61,627 bases of DNA from an uncultured Ruminococcus sp. (GTDB lineage Bacteria; Bacillota; Clostridia; UBA1212), in contig CADAZX010000023.1 in NCBI GenBank assembly GCA_902792515.1, forward strand, positions 1 through 61,627. Reading direction: 5' to 3'. The notes beneath the pieces are model-generated. The model searched no databases and was not told the DNA's origin. It saw only the letters and a list, made by a program, of their open reading frames with translations. The first letter of the stretch is position 1. Every line of letters begins with the position of its first letter. Below, piece by piece: positions 1 through 8,960 of this stretch. A program made the translations under genes and the position numbers.

Positions 1-332
1 GCAGAGTTTTCGTTCCGGCATCGTCGCTGAACGTTGTGAAAAACATGACCGTTGAAATCAAAGACGGCGGCACGACTGTGACTTATAAAGACAGGGCGTT
101 TACGTTTAGCGACGGGAGCACCAAAGTTCCGTGCAACGACTTCTCCTACACGGTTCCGGTAGCGCCCTTCACGAAAAACGGGCAGCTTTTCGTGCCCCTT
201 AACGCAGTCGCGCACATCGCGAAGCTTAACTACGCGCAGAACGATCTCGGAGTCGCAATAATAACCCCGGCAGACATAAAAGACAAAGCTTCTGTTGAAA
301 AGATCCTTGCCGATCTTTACGTTTCGTATTAA
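1..332 (+). CDS. C-terminal end of a copper-amine-oxidase-N-terminal-like (stalk domain) protein, 5' truncated
   Basis: The open frame enters from the left edge (first complete codon at base 3) and stops at 330-332. The visible 109 residues begin RVFVPASSLNV, and later NGQLFVPLNAVAHIAKLNYA is followed by a short beta strand. This is the signature of the copper amine oxidase N-terminal-like repeat, a small secreted or wall-associated domain common in Bacillota surface proteins. That domain has no enzymatic role of its own and serves as a stalk or binding module. Two such modules appear to be present, one cut by the window edge. The rest of the protein, including any signal peptide or catalytic domain, lies outside, so its overall job cannot be read here. 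The GTG at 36 is an internal codon, not a start. The stop codon overlaps the -35 element of the next gene. Confidence 0.7.
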   Translation, partial: RVFVPASSLNVVKNMTVEIKDGGTTVTYKDRAFTFSDGSTKVPCNDFSYTVPVAPFTKNGQLFVPLNAVAHIAKLNYAQNDLGVAIITPADIKDKASVEKILADLYVSY

Positions 333-357
333 CAACCGCAACCGGATGTGATAGAAT
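329..357 (+). promoter_or_regulatory. Promoter for the GH3 lipoprotein gene
   Basis: TTAACA at 329-334 and TAGAAT at 352-357 are separated by 17 bases, with a TG one base before the -10 (extended -10). The -35 overlaps the stop codon of the upstream gene and the start codon lies 26 bases downstream of the -10. Confidence 0.6.
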
Positions 358-383
358 TTACAAAAAATACCGGGAGAGATCTC

Positions 384-3300
384 ATGTTTAAACGTTATTT
401 GACTATCATTCTTGCTCTTATACTCTTGATTGCCGCTTCTGCGGGTTGCAGGCGGTCTGACGACGAACCTGAAAAAAAGAGCAGTATTGAACTTAAGATC
501 ACGGGACTTACCGTTTCCGACAAGATCGATATAGATTATGAGCTGATTTCGGATTCGTCAATTCCTGACGGCAGAATTCGTGTCAAGGCGGTTTCCGGAA
601 AGGGCGAGAAGACAGAGTCTGTTTTTGAGAAAGCTGATACCGTAACGCTCGATGCGCCGGCGAAAGGGGGGACGGTTGATATAGAAGTTATTTTTGAGGA
701 CGAAAACGGAAAAACGTTTGACAAAGCTGTTCTTAGGACCAAGGACGGTCTTGTTCAGCTAACAGATGATTCGATACCTCTCGTGGTAGCGGAGATGACC
801 GACGTTGAAAAAGCGCAGCTTATCGCGGGAACAGGCAACCCGAAGAAGGCAGGCGCTTCCGGCGGAACGTACGAAATCGAGAGGCTTGGCGTGCCGTCTA
901 TAACAGTCAACGACGGCCCTGCGGGAGTCAGGTACGGTACATCCGTATGGTATCCGTCGGTCATGAACATGACTTCATCCTGGGACGGCGAGCTTATAAA
1001 CAAAGTCGGCCGTGCCATGGGCGAAGACTCTCTCGCGCTTGGGATAGATATCGTTTTGGCACCCGGTATGAACATTCAGAAGAACGTTCTGGGCGGACGC
1101 AATTTTGAGTACTGTTCCGAAGACCCTCTCCTGACAGCCTTTTCCGCGTCGGCTTACGTTAAAGGTATGCAGTCGGCCGGCGCAGGCGCGTGTTTAAAGC
1201 ACTTTGTCGCCAACGAGCAGGAGACCTCAAGAGGTTCCGTCAGCTCAACTATGACCGAGAGGGCGCTTCGCGAGATATATTTGAAACCTTTTCAACTCGC
1301 GGTCAGGGATTCGTCCCCGGTTTCGATCATGTCCTCGTACAACCAGCTGAACGGTATCCACAACTCCATCAACAAAGAGCTTTTAACCGGAATTCTACGC
1401 GCCGAATGGGGCTACAAGGGAATGGTGATGACGGACTGGGGAGCGGCCGGCGCCATCGAGGATAAAGTTAACGCTTTGAACGATATTTATATGCCGGGCG
1501 GAGAGGCTGAAAACGCGAAAAATATTCTTGCCGGCCTAAAGACCGGAAGAGTTGACAGAGAAGCTCTCGACAAGTGCTGCGAGCATATTCTCTACGCCGT
1601 GACGCAGTCGCCGACGTTCAGAGGACTTCGGATGAACACCGAAGTTGATTTCAAGAATCACTCCAAAATTTCAGAGCAGGCCGGTTGCGACACTATCGTT
1701 CTGCTCAAAAACGACAATGAAGCGCTCCCGCTTTCGAAAGGAACTTCAGTGGCTGTCTTCGGAAACGGCGCATACAGAACGCGCTTCGGCGGCTCAGGCT
1801 CAGGAGGCGTAACACCTTCCTACAGCGTCAACATCGTTGAAGGTATCGAAAACAGTAAAATACTGAGTGTCTACGACGAGAGCGGCAACGTTTTCAAATA
1901 TTCCGAAGACCACTCCAAAACAGATCCCACGAAGGACGCGAAAGTAACAGAAAGCTACGCTTCGTCCTGCGCCAAAGGAGCCGATGCCGCCGTTATAGTG
2001 ATATCGCGCGATACTCAGGAAGGCGCCGACAACAATCCTTCGAAAGGTGATTTTCTTCTGAATGACCGTGAGTCTGAGATGATTCGAGTTGTTTCGGAGG
2101 TCTTTCACGCTGCAGGCAAAAAGGTTGTCGTACTTATCAACACCGGAAACCCCGTAGAGGTGTGTTCCTGGCGCGATCTTGTCGACGCGGTAGTGTTCAT
2201 CGGGTATCCCGGCCAGAATGCGGGCAACGCCGTCGCGGCCGTCTTATCGGGAGACGTCAACCCTTCGGCAAAGACAACCATGTCGTGGCCCGTCAAGTAT
2301 TCCGACGTCCCTGAGTACACATCGTTTCCCGGAAATCCCGGAAAGGTCGTCTATTACGAGGATATCTACGCCGGTTACAGATACTACAATACTTTTGACG
2401 TCGCGACGGCCTATCCGTTCGGATACGGGCTATCGTACACTACTTTCGAATACAGCGGTTTCGGTGTGAAGAATAACGGAGACGGCACTTTTGAGCTTTC
2501 CGTCACTGTCACAAACAACGGCAAAACGCAAGGTCGCGAGGTGGTCGAGTTTTACGTATCGAAGCCTGAAACGGTACTGGAGCAGCCGGAGAGAGAGCTT
2601 TGCGGTTTCAAAAAGACTAACGTTTTAAAACCGGGGAAATCGGAAACCGTGAAGATTACCGTCACCGGCGACGACATTTTCAGTTACGACAGCGAAAACA
2701 GCCGCTACATCGTCTCGCAGGGTGACTACACTTTTTACGCATGTACTTCATCCGAAAAAATACACGCCGAAGCTTCCGCGAAGATTGAAGAGACACGCGT
2801 TGTTTACGACGTCGAAAACAGGTGCGCCCCGTCTCCCGAGCCTCCGCATATTACTAAATCCGGGTATAAAAAACCTGCGGAAAGGTCCGATGAAGATATA
2901 ATCGCTTCAGAACTTACCGGGAAAAACAATTTATTCACCGTCGATCTGGGAGGCGTCAAGGAGGTTGGCGCGGTCCTTATCGACTGGGAAAAACTGGAGG
3001 CGCCGTTTGTGGTGCTGACAGCCGGCGAAGACGGCGAGTTCTCAAGGTTCGACGTTTTTGCCTCAGAAGGGTTGAATTTCTCCGAGATCAACCTCCACGG
3101 AAAAGCGGCCAGGTTCATAAGAATTCGTACGCTTAAGGAGGAAAAAGTCACCGCGGTGAGGGTATATGCCGCAAATGAAGAGGATAAAAAGACCGCAACG
3201 CCTGTTTTCGAAAATATCGCGCTGAAGAAGAAAGTGAAGGCGGCGTCGGTCGAAGGAGCGCTTGCCGCCGCGTACGCCGTTGACGGCAACTTGACTTCGC

Positions 3301-3575
3301 GCTGGGGTTCGCTGCCCTCAGGCGAATCGTGGCTTAGGGTCGACCTCGGTGAGGTTAAGAACGTAAAGGGAATTCTTCTGTATCTTGAAGCCGCATGGGT
3401 GCCGTACAGAATAGAATATTCCACGGACGGTGAAAACTATACGACCCTGGCTTCCTTCAGCTCGGGAGAGATTTTTGTCAAGCTTAGAGACCTTGATTTC
3501 GATGCCAGGTACGTACGGTTCATCCGCGAGGGCGAGAGCTGGTTCAGTATTTACGAGGCGGAGATATACGGATAA
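384..3575 (+). CDS. Glycoside hydrolase family 3 lipoprotein with C-terminal discoidin-like domains
   Basis: A 1063-residue exported beta-glycosidase of family GH3, expected to release terminal beta-linked glucose or xylose from oligosaccharides. A lipoprotein signal peptide ends ASAGC (Cys22). The GH3 TIM barrel follows: DGPAGVR, KHF at K272-H273, and MTDWG with the presumed nucleophile at Asp351. The second alpha/beta domain and fibronectin-like domain end near YPFGYGLSYTTF. The last 240 or so residues look like one degenerate and one clear F5/8 type C (discoidin) domain (from about residue 945), which usually bind carbohydrate. The ATG at 384 is chosen over the GTG at 348 because GGGAGAG precedes it and the signal peptide begins there. 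It has its own promoter and terminator, so it is monocistronic. The substrate is not determined. Confidence 0.9.
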   Translation: MFKRYLTIILALILLIAASAGCRRSDDEPEKKSSIELKITGLTVSDKIDIDYELISDSSIPDGRIRVKAVSGKGEKTESVFEKADTVTLDAPAKGGTVDIEVIFEDENGKTFDKAVLRTKDGLVQLTDDSIPLVVAEMTDVEKAQLIAGTGNPKKAGASGGTYEIERLGVPSITVNDGPAGVRYGTSVWYPSVMNMTSSWDGELINKVGRAMGEDSLALGIDIVLAPGMNIQKNVLGGRNFEYCSEDPLLTAFSASAYVKGMQSAGAGACLKHFVANEQETSRGSVSSTMTERALREIYLKPFQLAVRDSSPVSIMSSYNQLNGIHNSINKELLTGILRAEWGYKGMVMTDWGAAGAIEDKVNALNDIYMPGGEAENAKNILAGLKTGRVDREALDKCCEHILYAVTQSPTFRGLRMNTEVDFKNHSKISEQAGCDTIVLLKNDNEALPLSKGTSVAVFGNGAYRTRFGGSGSGGVTPSYSVNIVEGIENSKILSVYDESGNVFKYSEDHSKTDPTKDAKVTESYASSCAKGADAAVIVISRDTQEGADNNPSKGDFLLNDRESEMIRVVSEVFHAAGKKVVVLINTGNPVEVCSWRDLVDAVVFIGYPGQNAGNAVAAVLSGDVNPSAKTTMSWPVKYSDVPEYTSFPGNPGKVVYYEDIYAGYRYYNTFDVATAYPFGYGLSYTTFEYSGFGVKNNGDGTFELSVTVTNNGKTQGREVVEFYVSKPETVLEQPERELCGFKKTNVLKPGKSETVKITVTGDDIFSYDSENSRYIVSQGDYTFYACTSSEKIHAEASAKIEETRVVYDVENRCAPSPEPPHITKSGYKKPAERSDEDIIASELTGKNNLFTVDLGGVKEVGAVLIDWEKLEAPFVVLTAGEDGEFSRFDVFASEGLNFSEINLHGKAARFIRIRTLKEEKVTAVRVYAANEEDKKTATPVFENIALKKKVKAASVEGALAAAYAVDGNLTSRWGSLPSGESWLRVDLGEVKNVKGILLYLEAAWVPYRIEYSTDGENYTTLASFSSGEIFVKLRDLDFDARYVRFIREGESWFSIYEAEIYG

Positions 3576-3598
3576 CAGTTTGCACAGGAATAAAAAAG

Positions 3599-3637
3599 CG
3601 CCGCACGCCGGAATTTATCCTTAGCGTGCGGCGTTTT
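3599..3637. terminator. Bidirectional terminator between the GH3 gene and tRNA-Pro
   Basis: A perfect 10-bp stem (3599-3608 with 3624-3633, GC-rich) has a 15-base loop. TTTT follows on the plus strand and AAAAAA precedes it, so it can end both the GH3 transcript and the minus-strand tRNA transcript. Confidence 0.8.
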
Positions 3638-3641
3638 ATAT

Positions 3642-3718
3642 TGGTCGAGATGACAGGATTTGAACCTGCGACTTCTGCGTCCCGAACGCAGCGCTCTACC
3701 AAGCTGAGCCACATCTCG
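3642..3718 (-). tRNA. tRNA-Pro (anticodon CGG)
   Basis: Read on the minus strand, the acceptor stem CGAGATG pairs with CATCTCG. The D arm contains GCTCAG...GGTAGAGC. The anticodon stem CTGCG/CGCAG encloses loop TTCGGGA (anticodon CGG). The T arm is CGCAGGTTCAAATCCTG. The discriminator A and CCA are encoded in the DNA (3642-3644). It is 77 nt and intact, with a strong promoter of its own just upstream. Confidence 0.96.
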
Positions 3719-3746
3719 GTTCGAGGGCCTCTAAAAGGCATTAACT

Positions 3747-3775
3747 ATAATACCACTTTGAAAGGCCCGTGTCAA
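3747..3775 (-). promoter_or_regulatory. tRNA-Pro promoter
   Basis: On the minus strand TTGACA (complement of 3770-3775) is followed by 17 bases and TATTAT (complement of 3747-3752), about 28 bases before the mature tRNA 5' end. The -35 is consensus and the -10 is 5 of 6. Confidence 0.8.
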
Positions 3776-3798
3776 CCGTTTTTTTGAAATAATTCGAA

Positions 3799-3839
3799 CG
3801 TTAAATTATCGTTAAATTATCGTGAAGTTTGTGAAGTTT
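3799..3839. repeat. Paired short tandem repeats
   Basis: Two adjacent direct duplications: CGTTAAATTAT twice (3799-3820), then GTGAAGTTT twice (3822-3839). They lie between the GH2-fold gene's end and the tRNA promoter. No terminator for the GH2 gene is visible here, so they may be slippage scars. Confidence 0.6.
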
Positions 3840-3885
3840 GCTCCGCCAAGCGAAGCGTTACCGGAACGGCTGTAAAAACGCCTGT

Positions 3886-5886
3886 TTACTCTTCAAATCC
3901 CTCAAAATCGTAAAATCCGCATTTTTTAAGAGAGTCGGTGTAGGAGTTGTACTCGATACCGCCTTCGTTTACGAAGAAGTGATTCGAAATACTCCTGCCG
4001 GTGCGAGGCGTCCAGGAGATCAGGTAAAAACCGTTCTTGGCGAGTCTGACTTTTTCGATCACGGTGTTGCTGTCAGGGGCTATCTCTGCCATTCCGCTCG
4101 CGACGATTTTTCCGGACTCGGTAAGGTCTTTTACAACGTAGGTGATTTCGTCGCCGTACTGAAGGTCGTTCACAGCGTGAAGCTCAAACGTGTCGTCTTC
4201 GGCACTTTTCGCGAAAACGAGAACAAGCGGCGACTGCGATCTTTTTACGTAAAAATAGGCGAGTTTTCGGACATAATAGTAGTCGGTTACGGAATCGGAT
4301 ACGCACGGCCAGCCGTCGCAAAGCGAATTCCAGATAATACCGTTACCGGATTTACCGGAGGCGCGCGCGTTTTCTATCACGCTCTTTAAATACTCTGCCT
4401 GAACGATTTGAGTCTGCCTGCAGAACGGGTTCAGCTTGTCTATCTGCCTGTCGAAAAATCTGTTCACGCCTTCAGTAAGAGGCGACGGATCGAATTTTAT
4501 GCCTTTAAGCGGGTCTGCGGAGTGAAGCGCGTAGGCGTTTTCATTACCGGACGCATCTTGAGCAGCGACAGGCCACACGCTTTCGCGGCGAATAAATCTC
4601 TTGATCGTGGAAGAGGAGGGAGAAGCAGGCACAGAGCCTGCCGTCGCGAACACAGAGCCTTTTTCGTCAAGGCAGGGAATTACCGGAATCTCCGGCGAAA
4701 CGTTTTTGAGTACGTCGGGAACGGACTGCGCACGCGAGCACACCGCAATAGCGGAGGGGTGATTTCTCAGGAAGCATGCCGTCGAACGGATACCTGCGCG
4801 GGCGTCGTCGTAATTGCTGGAGTTGTTTACCGAAATCTCACGAACAACAGCTACGCCGTTTTTGTCGCAAAGGTCGTAAAAAAACTCTGAAAGAAGGTCC
4901 TCGCCGTGAGCCACGTAAAGTACGTTGCAGTTAAGGTCGGTAACGCTCTCAAAGACCTTTTCGAGCCGCTCCTCATCTTCGAACCCGAGTATGTCGACGG
5001 CGCGCCAAGCGGGACCTGAAAGCCCGAGCCTCTTGCCGTTTACCGAAATGTAGGAAATTTCGCCGCCGCCCTCGGTGATCTCGGTCTCAAGCCAGACTGT
5101 TCGGATACCGAGAGAGACGTCGAATTCGTCAAGCTGTTTTCCGCCGTCGAAAACCTTTATCGAAGCGTCGTAGAGGTACGGCCTTCCGTAGTTTCTCGGC
5201 CACCATAGCTTCGCGCGCGGAACTTCGACAGTGAGGTCGATCCTCGAGCCGAAAAGGTCGCAGCCTGAGGCGTAAACCCGCTTTTCGTCCTTGATCTCCG
5301 CTTTACAGTTGAGATGCTGGAATTCGTGCGCGGAATCGTGCCTTACTTCGATTTCGGCGGTAAAACGCACCACGGCGCTCTCTTCCTCGGGGTCGACGGA
5401 GACTGTCCTTATGTATGCGTTTTTGATCTCGCACTTTCTTTTTCTCTTAACGTAGGCGTTTTTGACGAGTCCGCACGTTTGGAAGGGATCGTCGGAGGGG
5501 TGGATCCTCACGACGACCGAGTTTTTCCCGTCGACGACAGTGTCAACAACTTTAAGGCCCGAGAAGCCGCCGGGCAGCTCGAAGCATTTTGTACCGTTGA
5601 CGAAAACGTCGGCGCGGCCAAGTATCCCCTCGAAAACGAGGCAGTCGAATTCGTACGCACTGAATTCGGAGAAATACCAGACGTTCGTGCCGGCGTATTT
5701 CTTGAGGTTTTCGATATTGTTCGAATAATATAAATCTTTTTCGATCCCGGAAAACTCCAGCTCCTTTTGGAAGCAGCAGGGCACGTGCGCTTTAATGACA
5801 GAAAGTCCGGCCGCGCGTATCTCCTCGGGAGTCGAGTAGTCTCTTACGTAATTCGGATCGTTTGTATAAGCAATTTCCCAGTTCAT
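3886..5886 (-). CDS. GH2-fold (beta-mannosidase-like) protein, probable pseudoenzyme
   Basis: A 666-residue cytoplasmic protein (no signal peptide) with the GH2 layout: an N-terminal jelly-roll sugar-binding domain (FVNGTKCFELPGGFSG, ADVFVNG), an Ig-like domain, a TIM-barrel region, and a beta-mannosidase-like tail (GIIWNSLCDGWP, then DYYYVRKLAYFYVKR). Active GH2 mannosidases have a general acid/base in HPSxxxWxGxNE. Here the equivalent stretch is HPSAIAVCSRAQ starting at His376, which puts Gln387 where the glutamate should be. I also find no SEFG-type nucleophile motif before the tail. I infer a binding or regulatory role rather than hydrolysis, but a remote variant with a relocated active site is possible. 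The start at 5886 has GGAG upstream. The gene follows the PHP phosphatase by 30 bases in one operon. Confidence 0.75.
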   Translation of the reverse strand: MNWEIAYTNDPNYVRDYSTPEEIRAAGLSVIKAHVPCCFQKELEFSGIEKDLYYSNNIENLKKYAGTNVWYFSEFSAYEFDCLVFEGILGRADVFVNGTKCFELPGGFSGLKVVDTVVDGKNSVVVRIHPSDDPFQTCGLVKNAYVKRKRKCEIKNAYIRTVSVDPEEESAVVRFTAEIEVRHDSAHEFQHLNCKAEIKDEKRVYASGCDLFGSRIDLTVEVPRAKLWWPRNYGRPYLYDASIKVFDGGKQLDEFDVSLGIRTVWLETEITEGGGEISYISVNGKRLGLSGPAWRAVDILGFEDEERLEKVFESVTDLNCNVLYVAHGEDLLSEFFYDLCDKNGVAVVREISVNNSSNYDDARAGIRSTACFLRNHPSAIAVCSRAQSVPDVLKNVSPEIPVIPCLDEKGSVFATAGSVPASPSSSTIKRFIRRESVWPVAAQDASGNENAYALHSADPLKGIKFDPSPLTEGVNRFFDRQIDKLNPFCRQTQIVQAEYLKSVIENARASGKSGNGIIWNSLCDGWPCVSDSVTDYYYVRKLAYFYVKRSQSPLVLVFAKSAEDDTFELHAVNDLQYGDEITYVVKDLTESGKIVASGMAEIAPDSNTVIEKVRLAKNGFYLISWTPRTGRSISNHFFVNEGGIEYNSYTDSLKKCGFYDFEGFEE

Positions 5887-5916
5887 ATTTATCTCCGGTA
5901 AAAAATCTTTATTTTG

Positions 5917-6708
5917 TCAAAGCTCCTCGGCGACCGGCTTCCTGTTTTCGTAGCGGAAAGCGAATTTGTAGCCGAGATTTTTAAGGAACGCGGTGTGCTT
6001 TTCGAACTCGTAGCCTACGAGCCAAGGCTTGTGCGCGTCGCTCGCGAACGTTACAAGCTCGCCGCCCAGTTCTTTGTAACGCGTCCAGACGTCGGGATCG
6101 GGCGGAACTCTTCCCGCGGTTTTAGTGTTGAATTCAAGCGAGAGTCCGTTTTCGATAATGAACCTGAAAAGTTCGTCGAATTCGTCGGGAAACTCTCTGT
6201 AGCGAAGCTGACGGTCCTCATAAGGCGCGTAGCGGGAGGAGTAGTCGATGTGGCCGAGCGTGTCGACAAAAGTATACTTTTTCAGACATTCGAGCGTCTC
6301 ACGCAGCAGGACGGTATAGCTCTCGCGCTTGTCTTTTCCATTAAAATAGGAACCGTCGTAGATGTCAAGGCCGCTTACGTAGTGCATTGAGCCGACAACG
6401 TGGTCAAGAGTCAATCCTTCGATCCGTTTCGCGCTCTGTTCGAGAATAACCGCAGGAGGCTGCATGCCGATTTCGATTCCGGTGAGAATGCCGACCCTTC
6501 CCGCGAACTCGTCTTTTAAGGCGAGTATATCTTCAAAGTATGCGTCGCCGTCGAAATCGTCGGTCGGACGGCCTCCCAGGTAACAGTCGTAGTGCTCGGT
6601 AAAAGCTATTGTTTTTATGTTTTGCGACTCGGCGCTCTCCGCGTTTTCGCGGGGCGGTGTATTGGAGTCGCATGAAAAAGCCGAATGTAAATGCGTATCG
6701 GAGATCAT
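5917..6708 (-). CDS. PHP-family phosphatase, histidinol-phosphatase (HisK) type
   Basis: A 263-residue member of the polymerase and histidinol phosphatase (PHP) superfamily, a metal-dependent phosphoesterase. Metal-ligand motifs are visible in order: DTHLHSAFSCDS near the N terminus, FTEHYD, GIEIG, GSMHYV, LGHIDY and ASDAHKP at the C-terminal end, as in HisK-type histidinol-phosphatases. No other his gene lies in the window. Its operon partner is a GH2-fold protein, so a sugar-phosphate substrate is a reasonable alternative. GTG (6717), ATG (6714) and ATG (6708) are all in frame. I choose 6708 because GGGG sits 8 bases upstream, while the other starts overlap that ribosome binding site. It is the first gene of a two-gene minus-strand operon with a recognisable promoter. 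Confidence 0.8.
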   Translation of the reverse strand: MISDTHLHSAFSCDSNTPPRENAESAESQNIKTIAFTEHYDCYLGGRPTDDFDGDAYFEDILALKDEFAGRVGILTGIEIGMQPPAVILEQSAKRIEGLTLDHVVGSMHYVSGLDIYDGSYFNGKDKRESYTVLLRETLECLKKYTFVDTLGHIDYSSRYAPYEDRQLRYREFPDEFDELFRFIIENGLSLEFNTKTAGRVPPDPDVWTRYKELGGELVTFASDAHKPWLVGYEFEKHTAFLKNLGYKFAFRYENRKPVAEEL

Positions 6709-6728
6709 TTTCATCACCCCGATTTATC

Positions 6729-6757
6729 ATTATAACACTTTTTCGAAGCTTTATAAA
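6729..6757 (-). promoter_or_regulatory. Promoter of the PHP phosphatase/GH2 operon
   Basis: On the minus strand TTTATA (complement of 6752-6757), 17 bases, then a consensus TATAAT (complement of 6729-6734). The -35 matches 4 of 6. It faces away from the GH99-like gene's promoter. Confidence 0.55.
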
Positions 6758-6787
6758 GCACCCGGTCGATTTTTTCCGTTATTTCCG

Positions 6788-6801
6788 TTATTGCGCAATA
6801 A
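6788..6801. promoter_or_regulatory. Perfect 14-bp palindrome, probable operator in a divergent promoter region
   Basis: TTATTGCGCAATAA reads identically on both strands. It lies between the minus-strand promoter (-35 at 6752-6757) and the plus-strand promoter (-35 at 6838), so one dimeric regulator could control both operons. No regulator gene is adjacent. Confidence 0.5.
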
Positions 6802-6837
6802 GCGATTGAATATACTCCCGTTACTTATCAAAAAGGT

Positions 6838-6865
6838 TTCACATGACGCAAAAAAGTGGTATAAT
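6838..6865 (+). promoter_or_regulatory. Promoter of the GH99-like/alcohol dehydrogenase operon
   Basis: TTCACA at 6838-6843, a 16-base spacer and TATAAT at 6860-6865, preceded by TGG (extended -10). Reading the -35 as TTTCAC one base earlier gives a 17-base spacer. The start codon is 27 bases downstream. Confidence 0.7.
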
Positions 6866-6892
6866 GACAAAAAAACGGCGGAGGTGCCTGCT

Positions 6893-8956
6893 ATGCCCGA
6901 ATTCAATAATGCGAAAATCAAATTTGAAGGCAATGAGTCAAAGTGCGTTGTAACGTTCAGCGGTTCTCACAACGCTTCACTGCTCACGATTAAAGCTGAC
7001 GGCGTACCTGTCGGAATGTGCGCGCTTTGCAGTTCCGGCGACGTTCCCGAGACGGCCGAGTGCCCGATCGACAGGGTGGAAAAAGGAGTTCACGAGATTT
7101 CGGTAGAGCTTGACGGCTCGGCCGGTATACACTCGCTGGAGTTCTCAAGCGACGGGCTTTATAAAGGCGTTTCGTACGAGCCAACGCCGCTTTCAAAGTT
7201 AAGAAACGTCAGCTCCGAAACGTGGGAGGCTACGGACATGCTCGGCAGGAAAGTCGCGTCAGTCGAAGACGTCGGAGGCGTGAAGGACAGGAAGGTAGGC
7301 ATTTTCTACTGGACGTGGCACGAACGCTGCACGAATACGAGGCCTGTAGACGTGACTGAAGTTCTCGAAAAATATCCCGCTGCCGAGTACAACGAAAAAC
7401 ACCGCGCCTGGGGAGAGAGACCGTACACCTGTTTCTGGCACGAGCCGTTCTTCGGTTTCTACAAGGATTCGGATCCGTACGTGATACGTCACCATATGCA
7501 GATGCTCGCCGACGCCGGCGTTGACTTCCTGCTTTTCGACACTACCAACGGCGCGCTCGTGTGGCGTTCGGCGTACGAGCCGCTTTTCGCCGAGATGCAC
7601 AAAATGCGAGAGGACGGTGTGAAAACGCCTCAGTTCGCGTTTATGATGAACTTCTGGCCTCATAAAAATACCGAGAAAATGCTGCGCGCTCTCTACCAGA
7701 ACCTCTACAAGCCGGGGCTTTACTCCGATCTCTGGTTCAGGATCGACGGAAAACCGATGGTAATGTGCCATCCCGAGTCGCTTCGCGAAAAAGGCGTGTG
7801 CGATGCCGACGACAAGATTCTCAATGAGATCAAGTCATTCTTCGCTTTCAGACCGGGACAGCCGGGCTACGGCTGCGGACCGCACAACGACAAAGAATGG
7901 GGCTGGCTCGAAAAATTCCCGCAGCACAAGTACGGAGAGAGGGACGACGGCTCCTGCGAGATGATGACTGTCGGCGTGGCGCAAAACTGCAACGACGAAA
8001 ACATATGCACTCATTTCAACGCGAAGGACACCTACGGCCGCAGCTTTACGTACAAGGACAGGTTCTCGAAGCTCAGCAAGGACTCGTATAAATACGGCTA
8101 CAACGTTCAGGAACAGTGGGAGAGGGCGCTCGACATCGGCCCGGACCACGTTTTCATAACAGGCTGGAACGAGTGGATAATGGGCCAGTACCACGATCCG
8201 TGGGTGCTCGATCCCGATTCGACGCAGCTCGCGATGGTCGACCAGTTTGACCGTGAGCACAGCCGCGACATAGAGCCCGACAAGGACGGGTACCTCGACT
8301 CTTACTACCTTCAGATGGCCTCAAATATCAGGCGCTACAAGGGTGCCGCGAAGCGCGTTCCCGCTTCAGAGCCTAAATCAATCGACGTATCGGGACCCGT
8401 TTCGCAGTGGCGCGACGTTCTTCCCGAATATCTCAACGACAAGGGAACCACAATCCACCGGGACTGGGATGGCTTCAAGGGTTACCACTACGTAAACAAA
8501 ACGGGCAGGAACGACATTATTTCCGCAAAAGTCGCGCGCGACGATGAAAACGTTTATTTCCTTGTCGAATGCGCCGATACGATTACGAAGCCTGAGGGCG
8601 ACAACTGGATGACTCTTTTCATCGACACCGACAGGTCCAAATCGACCGGCTGGGAGGGCTACGACCTGATCGTCAACAGGACAAGGCCGGGAAGAAACAG
8701 AGTATCTGTCGAAAAGTACTTCCCGACAGCCGAAAAGGGAAGCTTCACCTGGGTCACGGCAGGCGAGGGCACGATCTCGCGCAAGGGGAAATTCCTTGTC
8801 ATATCCGTGCCGCGAAATCTTATCGAACGTGACGGCGGAAGGCTTGACTTCGAGTTTAAATGGAGCGACAACATGCAGGAGCACGACGTGATGGACTTCT
8901 ACCGGAACGGAGACGCGGCTCCGCTCGGACGCTTCAATTACCTTTACAAGGAGTGA
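6893..8956 (+). CDS. GH71/GH99-like TIM-barrel protein with C-terminal carbohydrate-binding-like domain
   Basis: A 687-residue protein without a signal peptide. After an N-terminal beta domain (about 1-125), the TIM-barrel part shows IFYWTWHERC (about residue 139), DAGVDFLLFDTTNG, a lysine/proline segment, and ITGWNEWI with Glu427. This pattern occurs in GH99 endo-alpha-mannosidases, GH71 and WbsX-like proteins. The C-terminal 170 residues (VARDDENVYFLVEC, then WMTLFIDTDRSKSTGW) look like a family 9 carbohydrate-binding/DOMON-type sandwich. I infer processing of glycans or oligosaccharides, but the exact family and substrate are unknown. The ATG at 6893 is chosen because GGAGG lies 8 bases upstream. 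The longer frame from 6617 runs antisense through the PHP gene and is not real. It is four bases from the next gene, whose ribosome binding site is in this gene's end. Confidence 0.75.
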   Translation: MPEFNNAKIKFEGNESKCVVTFSGSHNASLLTIKADGVPVGMCALCSSGDVPETAECPIDRVEKGVHEISVELDGSAGIHSLEFSSDGLYKGVSYEPTPLSKLRNVSSETWEATDMLGRKVASVEDVGGVKDRKVGIFYWTWHERCTNTRPVDVTEVLEKYPAAEYNEKHRAWGERPYTCFWHEPFFGFYKDSDPYVIRHHMQMLADAGVDFLLFDTTNGALVWRSAYEPLFAEMHKMREDGVKTPQFAFMMNFWPHKNTEKMLRALYQNLYKPGLYSDLWFRIDGKPMVMCHPESLREKGVCDADDKILNEIKSFFAFRPGQPGYGCGPHNDKEWGWLEKFPQHKYGERDDGSCEMMTVGVAQNCNDENICTHFNAKDTYGRSFTYKDRFSKLSKDSYKYGYNVQEQWERALDIGPDHVFITGWNEWIMGQYHDPWVLDPDSTQLAMVDQFDREHSRDIEPDKDGYLDSYYLQMASNIRRYKGAAKRVPASEPKSIDVSGPVSQWRDVLPEYLNDKGTTIHRDWDGFKGYHYVNKTGRNDIISAKVARDDENVYFLVECADTITKPEGDNWMTLFIDTDRSKSTGWEGYDLIVNRTRPGRNRVSVEKYFPTAEKGSFTWVTAGEGTISRKGKFLVISVPRNLIERDGGRLDFEFKWSDNMQEHDVMDFYRNGDAAPLGRFNYLYKE

Positions 8957-8960
8957 TATT

